64,000 nucleotides of DNA from Falciphora oryzae (lineage: Eukaryota > Ascomycota > Sordariomycetes > Magnaporthales > Magnaporthaceae): NCBI GenBank assembly GCA_000733355.1, contig JNVV01000007.1, forward strand, positions 742,624 through 806,623, in the 5' to 3' direction. Below the pieces are notes generated by a model. It had not been told where the DNA came from, searched no databases, and worked only from the letters and a program-made list of their open reading frames with translations. Every line of letters starts with the position of its first letter. Position 1 is the first letter of the stretch. Position numbers and translations under genes: made by a program. Shown here piece after piece: positions 46,112-56,874 of the stretch.

Positions 46112-48007
46112 TTCGTCCGGGCGGACGTGGGCAGGGGGCCGATGTCCTTTGTCGTCGTTCGCGGGACGAGATGTGGAATTTTGTGAACGGCCGTCGCGAA
46201 TTGGCTCCTGGGAAGAAACAAAAAAGCGGAACATTTTGTATTCTCAAGGAGAGAGCTGCTAGCTCGGGCAATGAAAAGTGTCGCTGGGTTGGGTTCACCT
46301 GCGAGCTTATCGTGAGCGGCTGTGAAACCACTAATTGAAGCCACACATGGAAAAGCCCGGCGAAATCGCTCATGAGAACCTAGCTCGACTTCCCAATGCC
46401 ACTTCGGTTGCCTCCCCTTTCGAATGTTTAGTCGACTGCTACTTTATGCAGTGGCCCCTTGAATCATTATGCTTGACATCTGTCGCTCTGCCAGTTTTGG
46501 AGCACCAGGAGTCGTGGTTTTCGAAACAAGCGATCCATTCAGTCACGAGGCCGCGGTCTCTACCATCCATGGATGCTATCCATGAATGTCGTTCAAACTT
46601 GCCTGGGATAGATAATGGGCGGGTAGAGCAAGTATTGGGAGCTATGCACTCGCTCTGTTGCACCAAGTTGACACAGCAAGAGCCTGGACCTATCTGTAGG
46701 AGCTTGGGGGGTGGTTACCTGGTGCGAGCCGGCCCGGGCGAGATTCCTGTGAAACCGTCCGACTCGTCGCGCTGTCCGCGGCTGGCACTTTTGTGATTTT
46801 CTTTCTTTTTCTTCCGTTTCTCCCGCGGGTCCATTTCGAATTGAATTCCACGGCCCACATTCAATACATCGTCTTTGCCGTTCCAGGAGATTCCCATGTC
46901 TTCTGGAAGACAATCCACCCTGGCCTCGAGTTTGGGCAGACGAGGGCCTTCTCATATATCTCCAACGCAGGTAACGGGGCAGGCTCCGGTGAACGGTGTG
47001 AGGAATCCACCGGAGACCGTGGGCGCCCTTCCACGGTGCTGTTTCTGTGGCTGCTGTGGGCCACCCCAAGGTTCCAAGGTTGGCTGTCACAGGGAATGGA
47101 TGTATCCCAGTCACCGGCAGACAGCAGACGGGGCTCATGTCGGGTTTCACGGAACGCTTCCACAGACGCTGGAATGCCCGGAAACACATTCCTGACCGCT
47201 GTGGCTGGTGCGTGCGATGCCTGCCTCTCTAGGGCTTCTCAACCTCACCGTGTTTCCTGCAATATACCGTATCCGAGCCCTCCTCTCCGACCCCATCCCC
47301 GATGTTCCCCCAACCACAAACAAACGGGGCCGGGTAGGGCGGATTCGCCGATCCTCCACAAACGTGGTTTGATTGATTGCCCGTCTGGCCCCTCCGGTCG
47401 GCTCCTGGGCCGGAGATGAGATTGACCACGTCAGAGAGATTTGGTCGGGTCACCCCCTCCGAAAGGAGAACAACCGCGGCGCGTTCCCGCGTCCGAGCTT
47501 TCAGGAGGAAGCCGCGAAAATCCGGCACCGGCCGGGCGGCTCCATTTTCTCTCCAGGGATGGGAATTTTTGTGGGAAGGGGGAATTTTGGTTGCACGATG
47601 CACTGCGTCGATCCCAAGTTCTAGGCATCCCTCGTGTGCCATCAGGTCATGATACTTTTTTTTATTAGCGCACACATGGGCTAGCGACGGATGGGATACC
47701 AAGCCCAGTATCCATATGCTGAAAAGGGGGGCTGGCTTCCATGTCAGTCCGGAGCCGGAAAGACCGGGGACAGTGCTGAGGCAGCGGCAGAAGGGGAGTG
47801 GTATGACACGTATCGAAGGAGTGTTGTGGCACGAAATCGAATGCTCTAGAAAGAAAAGCAAGAAAACATCGGTGAAAACTTTTCTGCGTGGTGTGGCTGA
47901 CTTTTTTTTCTCCCTTCACAAGATCATTCGATTCACCGTTTAAGACGTCATCTTGTCAGATAGAGCATGGCTGTGCTAGCCGAATCTCCAGGTGCCAGCG
48001 CTAGACC

Positions 48008-48450
48008 GGGGGTTTTATTGTCGTGCTCCTCTTTTCCCAGTCAATCAGCGGCCCGGCTGCCAGGGCGTGGTTATGTTTTGCAGGGTCGGTCGTCATCACG
48101 GCGAGGCCTTTTGTTGTCGCGTTCTTCTTTGACAAAGAATCACACATGCGGCCCGTTGCCAGGGAATAAGCCTGGCACGTTCCCCGAATAAAAGCATGCA
48201 GTCCGTATAAACTGCACAACCGGGTTAGTTAAAACACCCAAGAAATTATAGTCAATACCCCTTAGGTTGTATTTCTTTAGGATACAGGAAAGGGGACCTA
48301 TAGGATACATTTGGGCAACGGGGGTTCCAACCAGCGTTGTCGGAACCGGGGTTTTTTTTTTTTTTTTTTTAAACCTCGGGCGCCGTGCCGTGTCTTCTTC
48401 CCTGATACAGAATCACAGCTGTGGCTCATTGCCAGGGAATAAGCTGGCTC
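48008..48450 (+). repeat. Degenerate direct repeats, three diverged copies
   Basis: Three related segments at about 48008-48066, 48104-48170 and 48350-48450. Each runs from a T-rich part through a TCTTC-type stretch to AATCA...GGC...TTGCCAGGG. Copies 2 and 3 share GCCAGGGAATAAGC exactly and the preceding AGAATCACA. Many differences are C/T or G/A. They look like remnants of an old local duplication or transposon fragment. No coding potential or terminal inverted repeats were seen. Confidence 0.55.
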
Positions 48451-51400
48451 GCAAATGCGAGCTGCTCAAACGAGGGGTTTTGATTACGTTTTGGTCCATT
48501 GCAAGCGGCTTGGGCCCGGGCGAGACCTCACGCTTTAGCACACAGTGCTACAGCCTCGACTTCAAGGCAGTCAGTCCATCAAGAAAATGAGAGCGCAGAG
48601 AGCTAGCCAGCCAGGCTCCTCGTTTCCGGACCTGTTTCCACGTAAAACGAAACACAGCACAGCGCCTGCTTCTCAAAATGAGAAGCGTCAAGCGCCCGGG
48701 CTATTGGCTCATCGGGCGTGAGACGAAGTGACGAGAGGGGCCGGTTCTTCAGACCGGACACCCATTGGCGGGCAGTTTCCGGGTGTGAGTGGGTATTGGC
48801 GATGGTGTGTGTGGTGGTCACTGGTGGCAGCAGCTGCGTGTGTGCGTGTGTGTGCGTGTTCTTCTTCCCTCCCTGACACCCTTGGCTTGCTGGTTCTGCT
48901 GGCTCCGTCTCCGTCGGGCTGGCTGGTGGAGTGGAAAAGGATCGATGGGTTGATTGATCAAAGGAGGGGGTTCCAGCTGGTCGCCCGTCCATGCTTGGTG
49001 CCTGCAGGTGCTGTGTGCCGGCCTGCGGTTTCTCCAGTCACGTTTCCTGCATTCCAAACTTTCTTTGGCTGCTTCGGTTTTGCACTCTGTTTTTCTTCCG
49101 GTTTCGGATCCTGTTTGTGCAATTGACACGATGATGACGGCACTGTGTCAAAAATGCCTCCTCGACCAGCAAAAGCAGGCAATATTGTTCATGTTCAGCT
49201 GCTGGAAGGGCTCCAATCCCAAAACAATTAATTGATTGCCCCATTGCCCCTGGGAAGACACGCACCCGGCGCCATTCCCCCTCATCTCGACTGCGAGACA
49301 CTGGCGTCACCGTACCAGAAGGATGCGGGTACCTTGCCCTCTGGGTTGAGAATCCAATGCCGATGGAGAGCGCGCGGCAACAACGGCAACGAATCCCCAT
49401 TGGCCCAAAAAATGACCCCGTCTCCCCATGCCGCGCCTTTAGGCATGCGCGTGTTGGATGTTTCCTGGCCTTTTTACCACCTGGTCGGTCGGCGGCAGGG
49501 GCAGGGGGGTCTGGTAGGTCTCTGGAAGTGTGGCGCTGCCTGCTGCGCTGTGAGCTTGCCGAAGACGGCAGTGATCCTCGCCCGACACGAATGGGTCGTT
49601 CGGTGCCAGGCGTGCCAGGCTGTCTATCAGAACCTGTGGTCTTTCTGCTTTCGGAGCCTCGCCCCTAAGTTTCTCGCTCGCAAGGCGTGTGGAACAGCGC
49701 GTGCGGGAAACAAAGACACTTGAGGCTGCAGGGGCAGAGCTGGGCGCCCCATCCCATCTGTGCTAGCAACACCAGTCGAAGCGAGCGAGAGGGAGAGAGC
49801 TTGCCCGGGTTGGACAAGCAGATCGAATAAGAAGTCGGTATCAATTCTGTGCTGGGGAGAAAGAAAGAGGCAAGGGGCGTGCGCCTGCATTTTTGGTGGA
49901 TGGTTCCGATTCGACCATGTTGATTCCGCATGGACAGCAGCTGCCGCCCCTCACCACGTATCCCACATCACGGCAATGGTGGTTGTCTCGCTGCTCTAGC
50001 GGAGACGGCTAATTTGGCTCTGTTTCTCGGTTGGCGGCGTCCCTCACAAAAGGGCGTCTCGTAGAATGTGGCATCGCAGCGTGCCGCGAAGGGGGCCGCC
50101 CCCTCGTGACGCTCTTCTGGCGTGCTCCGGCCGACCCCGTTCCTCGAGGAGAAAGTCCACGCAGGGGAAGGGCGCGCGCCTGCCGTTATACATGAGCCGG
50201 GAAACAAGCGAGGGTCGTCAAAAGGTGCACTGTCCAGACGTGTAACTCGATACAGCCTGTCTGTGCTTGTGCCATCGAGATTCCTGTACGTTGCATCTAG
50301 CGACCCCTCTATTGATACCTTCTTTTGGCGCACGGCCGGACGCATTCAACCGTAACCTGCGGTGAAGACCGACGCGGCATGCGTTGGACTCATCCCTCCT
50401 CTTTGTCAGGTGTGGGGAGGGCAGACAAAGAGAATGGAAAAGGCCAGCCTCCAAGTGATGCAACCATGTGGACGGACTGTTCGGCGGCGCCGTGCGCGGG
50501 TGGAGTGCGTAAATGGTCATAGATGAAGGCTGGCTAAAAGAAGACACATCAGGTGCCCGATTGCCTGCGTACGCGGGGACACAAGCACACGCAAGCGCGC
50601 GCGCCCGCTTTCGCCATTCCCGCCTCTTTCTGTCTCTTGTCTTTCTCGCTCTCTTGCGCCTTCTGTGCGGAGGATAGAGAGGTGAGGGGAACCCAGGCAC
50701 ACGGTTGCCAGGAATAAGAAGACGGATGTGGATGGGTGGAGTGTGCTGTGTCGGTCGCAGAGACATTCCTAGGAAGTGGCACTGTGCGCAGGGCACGAGC
50801 TGCAGCGAGTGGGCAGAGGAGAGCGAGGGGAAAGAGGGGAAGTCGAGGAATAATAGAGCCAAATGAGGGCTGCTCAGTATTACAGAGCAGGATGGATGAG
50901 AGCCTTTCCTTTTGCTCAACGGTACCGCATCCTAGTTAGCCAGTCCTATGAAATTGCACATGAGACTGGAATTCACTTTCACTGCGTTTTCCGGATCCAT
51001 CAGAAAGGAAATACGGATGCGGAGCCTGAGGAAGCCAGCACCGTGGAAGGCCGACAAGGCAGCCATTCCAAAGCCGAAAAAGCCCATGCGGACGACGGAC
51101 TGCATGTCTCCCTGGCCACGGTCCATGTGGCTGAGCGACTACTTGTGGACACGCCCACACGTCCGCCTGGCATCCATCCCCGCCGCTGGCTGGCCCCAAC
51201 AGCGTGCCCGGGGGTGCCCCTATCCACGTTAGCCCGACCTGGCCTGGGGGGCACGTTCCACTGTTCCTTGCCGCTGCTTTGCATGGATTCCATTCGAATT
51301 TGGGGGCGAGCTTTCTCGTTGTTCGGCCTTGTAATTTCTCCCTGACCCCTTCTTTGCCAGGTGTGGGAATGTGCTTTTGGGGGATGTTTGGTCAGGGCAA

Positions 51401-51476
51401 GTAGTCAGTGGACAGGAGTCACCAAGCATCACGGCCAGCCCTGTCGTGGTTTCTTCTACGCTGGCCGTTGAAAATA

Positions 51477-51498
51477 AAAAAAAAAAAAAAAAAAAAAA
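51477..51498 (+). repeat. Poly(A) tract of 22 bases
   Basis: Uninterrupted A run in the gene-free region, about 800 bases before the C2H2 regulator start. There is no transposon-like sequence next to it that would mark it as a retroelement tail. Confidence 0.85.
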
Positions 51499-52298
51499 GC
51501 AGGCCGCAAGAAAGAGACAGCAAACCGCTCAGTGATTTCAAGGTGTAGACAGACATAGATCCGGCTCGCCTTTCCCAAAGCCCGCGATTTGTCACCCTCC
51601 AAACAATTTGGTCTTCCGGCCCAGGTTGAAGCTTGGGCTTTGCCCACTTCTGGACACTCCCGCCTGTTAGCCTGGCCTGTTGTTGTCCCGCGTCTCAGTT
51701 GTTTTATTATTTTAGCGATATTTTTTTTGTCCACATCTCGCGAGCAGGGAAGCTTCGAGGTTCGGGCCCAGCTGATGACAAGTGGGAGGAAGGGAGGTAC
51801 CTCCCTCACACACACCTGCCACGGCCGCCGCCACCCTCAGACTGGCCACATGGATGGAACTTCCAACTGGCTGCATTGAGCAAAGCCCTCGACTTGCGAA
51901 GCTGACTGGCTGCCCAAAAAAAAAATTCCCATAATATTATCCCTGCCCGCATTTGCTGCCACCACCCGATCTTCAACAAAAAAAAAAAAAAAAGAACGTT
52001 CACATACCACACCAGCGAACAACCACCCCACCGACGGACAGGATTCCAGCAATTTTGTCTGGAGATATTTTGGCTTTTTTGGATTCTCTCTCGCTTTCCC
52101 TCCTTCCATCACACTGCCCCTTTTCTGTTCTTCCTCTGCTCGCTCCCCAGCGTCGCATTCAGCTCCTAAAAGACTCACTTGCTTTGCTCTCGCTCCTCCT
52201 GGCTCGTCTCCCTCGCGATTTAGACGCGAGGAGAGACTTGTCGCTATTCTCTACTCAACCAGGCACGAGGGGATCTTCCCTCAGTCAGGCATACGGCA

Positions 52299-54017
52299 AT
52301 GGCCTCCTCAAAGGTAGAAGGACCCCGTCAACCGGCGAAAGTGTGACTGTACTGCGGCCCGGAGCTGCCGTGGAGCCCGCCATTTTACCCATGTCCAGGG
52401 GAGTCTCGCGATGCACCAGGACAAGCAGTGCTGACACGCCCGTGTTACCCGCTGCCCTGCCCAGGAAATGCAACAAACGTCGAGGCCATTGACGCATCGT
52501 CCCTCGGTATCCTCCAATTCGGGCGTCGCCGGGCTACCAGGCCGACAATCGCATTCGAGAAACAACTCCCACTCGATCCTGAGCAGCTCGCTCAATGCCA
52601 CCCACCGCGTGACCCGCCGAAAGAGCATGACGAACACAGCCGCCAACGTCGCGGCCGTCGCAGCCGTTATGGGGGAGGTGGTGACCGAGGGGACGGACAA
52701 GGCTACAGCGCTTCCAATCACCATAAGCAGCGGGCGTCGGAACACTGTGTCGAAGTCGGGCATTTCACGCGCCGTACTCGCCGCCAGTCTCCCGTCGCAA
52801 CCGCCTACCGCAGAAGCAGGGACTCTCAAGGCGGAAGGGAAACCAGAAGGACAGGATAGCGCCATCGACGATGGGGCCTCGACAGACGGAGAGACCACCC
52901 TGCAGGACGGCAGGTTACGCCGAGCCAGCGATGGCCAGCCCCTTGTCAAGGAGGGTAACAGCAGGAAGATCAACCGCGTCGAGCTTCGCTGCGACAAGTG
53001 TGGCAAGGGATACAAGCATAGCAGCTGCCTGACCAAGCATTTGTTTGTGCCCATCCCCTATATCTCCTCACACTTGCTGCTGCCACGGCCTGCTGCGTCG
53101 ATCAGGCTGCAATATCGGCTGCCTCGGTGCCGGACCGTGATGGTGCTGTGAAGGCGTCGTATTGACTTTTTTTTGCGTCGTCCGCCAGATGGGAGCACAC
53201 CCCCGAATGGTCCCTTACCTCCAAGCTGCTCATCTCGAAGCACCAACAAGTCCAGCTTCTCGAAGCCGCATCCGTGCTGGTCACCATGAACAATGGCCTC
53301 AATGCCTCCGGATCGCCTCCGGACTCTGCCCGGGACTTCTTCGCCAGTGACCAAGACTCGGCCTCGCCGGCCGCTTCGGGATACTCGGACATCCACAATG
53401 ACCGGAGCTCGGCAGACACGACACCTCCGCCGCACATGGACGCCATGAGCACGACCGATGGGTCCTACCGTAGCACGTCGAAGCGAGATAGCAGCGGAAG
53501 CGTCTTCTCTCGCTCGTACCAATCAGCCCCGTCGGCGAGCTCCCTTGCGAGCAGCGCTCCCAATGGCTTTGCTTTCAACTATGGCCATTTCCGCCAGCTT
53601 AGCCACGAACATCGACCGACGTCGTCTGGGAAGAACGCCACGGGGCAGGATGATCAAGAGCTGGCCGCGGCTGTCGAGCTTCTTAGCTGCAGCTTCGGGA
53701 GTAACAACGGCACCCACTCCATGCGGGTCCCCTATGACGCCCCGCCTGTGCCGCCGGTTCCTTCCCAGTATCTGGACCAGGCTACCGGGAGTAGCTTCAT
53801 GACTGCCGGGACAAGCTTCATCAACAGCTTTCCTAGGGGCGCCCCCATGAGCTTCGAACGGGGAGGCGGCAAGGCTGATATGCCACGTCGCGACGGTGGC
53901 ATCAAGATGGAAGAAGGTGGCGACAGCGTCATGGGCGACGATGACGACGATTATATGCGATCGCGCGCCCGGAGCGACGAGGACGAGGAGGGCGTGTTCG
54001 GCCGCATGGAAGAGTAG
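52299..54017 (+). CDS. Single-finger C2H2 transcription factor
   Basis: Probable nuclear regulator with one C2H2 zinc finger; targets unknown. Three exons: 52299-52313, 52465-53042 and 53189-54017, giving 473 residues. Exon 1 encodes only MASSK. The finger is RCDKCGKGYKHSSCLTKHLW followed by EHTPEW, with C181, C184, H197 and H201. Intron 2 falls inside the finger, in the Leu198 codon, with a less usual donor (GTTTGT). A helix after the finger (TSKLLISKHQQVQLLEAASV) is contiguous with it and probably part of the conserved domain. The N-terminus has Ser/Arg-rich and Ala/Val-rich disordered segments. The C-terminus has an ELAAAVELLSCSFGSN motif, a Pro-rich stretch and an acidic end (EEGGDSVMGDDDDDYMRS). 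The 6-kb gene-free upstream region fits a regulator. Confidence 0.82.
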
Positions 54018-55660
54018 GGAGGTGGCGGTATATCAACCTCTGTCCCGATAGAGCCCGGCTCTGAAGGAGGAGCAGGCGACTGCGTGGACAACGAGGGATG
54101 GCCCGGCCCTGCTTTCCTTTGTAAACCTATAGTGAATACTGTTTCGGAGGTGGTTCGCTCCGCCCCTGATCACTCAGCACCGAAGAGTAGAGTACGGCGT
54201 CATCCTCGGTTAAAGGATGGGGTACGTAGCTCTACGAGGTTAAAGTGAGGGTTGGATGAGAGCGTCGAGTGAACACCCGAAACAGAACCGTTTCTTCAAT
54301 ACACTCGAATATTGAGAGATACGACGCGGCATACTGCTGCCTATACGGCTACCTGGGCACATGGGCACTTCGGTGATGACCCCGAGCTCGCTGTGTTATC
54401 GCGACCCTCGATGTTGTTTGGCTGTTGTAGTCTTTGCTTCCAGAGTCCTGCGTAGAGGAGGGTTGGTGACCTGGTAGGCATCCATCTATGTGTGATGGAC
54501 ATGTTGAAAACATCAAGTGGATGAAAAGTGATGCACACGACAGTAAAGAGGTGTGAGACCGAGGCTAGAATGGGTGTGCATGCAAGCCTAGAGGGAATAG
54601 AGAGGCGTCCAGTGTGGTGGTGTCAAGGAATCGCGATGGAGTAGAGCCTCGAGAGGCAGGTGCAAGTCTACTTCCTGATCCAGGCACAAATCATCGGAAA
54701 ACTCTTCCGATGGTACTCAGAGACAAGAAGAGAACAAACATAGGCATGACGCCCGTATTCTACGCCCGGTCGGCCAGATGAATCTCGTCGGAAAGTTGGT
54801 GCCTGTGGTGAGGGAGGGAAAGAAGGTGCAGACAGGAATCAGGGTCTAGGTGAAAAGGTGATTCGAGAGGGAACGGGAGGGAAGGCGGACTACCTCCCAC
54901 TAGCAAGTGGATGTCTTTTTTTTTTTTTTTCTTCCCTCGCAGAATGGATATGCAACGCGGTCCACTCATGTCGTTTGACGCTGTTGATGGCGGGCAAGCG
55001 GGGTGCTTTAACTCGGCTGCGGGGGGAAAAGATGAACTGTGAGAAGCAGGCGGGCTCCTGAGCGAGTCGGGCGCGCCAGCCACACCTTGGAAATGCTTGA
55101 AGTTTCCAGCACTGAGATAAACGCAAATAAAGCAGAAGAGCATGACGGGAAGAGAAATAAAATCGCATGTTTGCTGGAAAGTGCGACTGAGAGCACCAAA
55201 CACCGCCGGCTGCCACAAAATCTCGAAAACACTTTCATGCCCCAGCGGCCCGCCCCGTTTGCTCACAGCCAGTCATGCGCTGAAGACAGGCTACGCGGCT
55301 CCAGTACGCGGCTCCACTTATTGGCCATGGTAGCTCGTGCACGGTTGCCCGGCCGGACAGCTGTGACAGCCTGAGCCCGAACAAACGACGTCACTCCAGT
55401 TCAATGTATTTCGATGATGATCGCGACCGCGCCGCCATTTTCAACAAAAGGCAAGCTGTCAATCCACCATTTTGCGAGCAACCATCAAACCGCAAGAGGT
55501 GTCGCGAAAGTGCCCTGTGGCAGCCTCGACTCTCGACTCCGACATCCATGCCTGGGCGCTCTCTTGGCGTTGGCCCATCGCTGAATTGACGAGCTCCGCA
55601 AGGCAGACTTTGGACTGCCAAGTGCAAAGTTTTGGAAGGCGGCATCAACACAAAAATAAC
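54018..55660. other. Intergenic: C2H2 gene 3' flank and membrane protein promoter
   Basis: About 1.6 kb. It holds an A/G-rich 3' flank and a 14-base T tract near 54917-54930. The minus-strand frame at 54760-55266 has no domain. No gene is supported. Confidence 0.5.
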
Positions 55661-56874
55661 ATGGTAACCACGCGCAAACAGCCGGCGGCTGCAGCCGCTT
55701 CGCCAGCCATGGACGCAATCGACGACACGCGCCGCATTTTGGGGGCCGAAGCAGCAACACCGAAGCCGTCGCGGCTGCCGCACGTACTGCGCTTCCCCAT
55801 CATCGTCATCCTCAGCCTCGGATGGTCCGCCGTCGGCTACTCGCTCATCTCCCAGTGGACGGCGAGCGACAATGTGGCAGCGTTCGGCAGGGTCGTGTCG
55901 CAGGAGGAGATGCTGCTCCTCCTAGCATGGCGAGTGTAAGTCGACCCACCTTGCCGCTGGGCTTCTTCAGCTCGGACGAACTTGAGCCCGCACGCTCGCG
56001 GATAGGTCGGTTGGGAACTAGTACTAACAGCTCGGTAGGTCCGAACTTTGCATTGGGTGGTACGGCAACTACGATGGCTACGATCTAGCAGCCCTGAGCA
56101 CACTCGCCTACGGTCCGACCGTAAGTGCTTAGGCACCCGGACCCCTTCTACCTTTTCGTGTGACCGTAACCATGTTGCCGTGTATGGCAGACTCGCTAAT
56201 ACGCGTAACAGCTCTTTCTTTTCTCGGCCTTCTACCATGTCCAACCTTGGACCCTCGCTGCCAGTCTTGCGGTCGACGTTTTCTCAAGCGTTGCTCCCTT
56301 CGCTCTGCTGCGGCCTTTGTCGCCGGCGCACGCAGCCGCGCCAACGGTCCCGAACCGGGATCTGCTTCAGGATGGACCTATCAAGGCCTGGACCACCCTT
56401 TGCGCTACGGCAATATATGCCGTAGTCCCGGCGCTCAGCTATAACGCTTGGCTGCGGAGGTCCCTGCTGCTCAACTTCATGGGCATCCCATCCATCGAGC
56501 CCTCCATGTCTCTGGGCGCCAACATTTTTACTGGGGCGCTCTTGCTTCTCTTTGGGTATTCTGCGCGCATATTCGTCTTCGACGCGGCTGCCGCCACAGG
56601 CACCACCCCCGAGGACGCCGTCGTGGAGGGGTTCGATCCTGTCAGCGCGACGCTGGGCGAGACTCTCTGGCAGAACGTGTGGGGGTTCCGCACGCAGACG
56701 AAGGTCGCGATTCGCCAGACGCTAGTCGTTGTGCTGGTCAGCTTTATCCGCACAACCTCCCAGTGCGCACTCACTGTCCAGGGAGTCGAAGTTTGGGGGG
56801 CCGCCGCGTACGCTTTGGTTTGGGCGGCTGCGTCGATCGTTGCTGGCACTGCTATGGGTTTGGTTATAGACTGA
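55661..56874 (+). CDS. Polytopic membrane protein, unknown function
   Basis: I recognise no named family. Three exons: 55661-55935, 56039-56120 and 56212-56874, giving 339 residues. Intron 1 has a perfect TACTAAC branch site (in TAGTACTAACAG) and intron 2 a GTAAGT donor. About seven to eight hydrophobic segments can be seen: FPIIVILSLGWSAVGYSLI, LFLFSAFYHVQPWTLAASLA, TLCATAIYAVVPALSYNAWL, NIFTGALLLLFGYSARIFVF, TLVVVLVSFIRTTSQCALTV and a final AAAYALVWAAASIVAGTAMG. A short motif CIGWYGNYDGYDLAALSTLA lies in the second exon. There is no signal peptide; the N-terminus (MVTTRKQPAAAAAS) is likely cytosolic. A general transporter or ER protein is possible, but nothing seen decides it. Confidence 0.75.

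Larger units (their letters stand above)
46112..52298. other. 6.2-kb stretch without a supportable gene
   Basis: Long gap between the DUF3602 gene and the C2H2 regulator gene. It includes diverged direct repeats (48008-48450), a 19-base T tract (48352-48370), a 22-base A tract (51477-51498) and a shorter A tract (51977-51992). Frames of up to about 230 residues occur, but they are compositionally odd, overlap on both strands and lack domains or plausible splice partners. The right 350 bases are pyrimidine-rich, consistent with the leader of the C2H2 gene. Confidence 0.5.

Noticed and set aside
47229..47861. 210-residue minus-strand open frame in the gene desert
   Set aside because: No recognisable domain, signal or intron structure; likely chance in GC-rich DNA.
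50218..50919. 233-residue minus-strand open frame
   Set aside because: Pro/Ser/Arg-rich with no motif, antisense of a purine-rich stretch.
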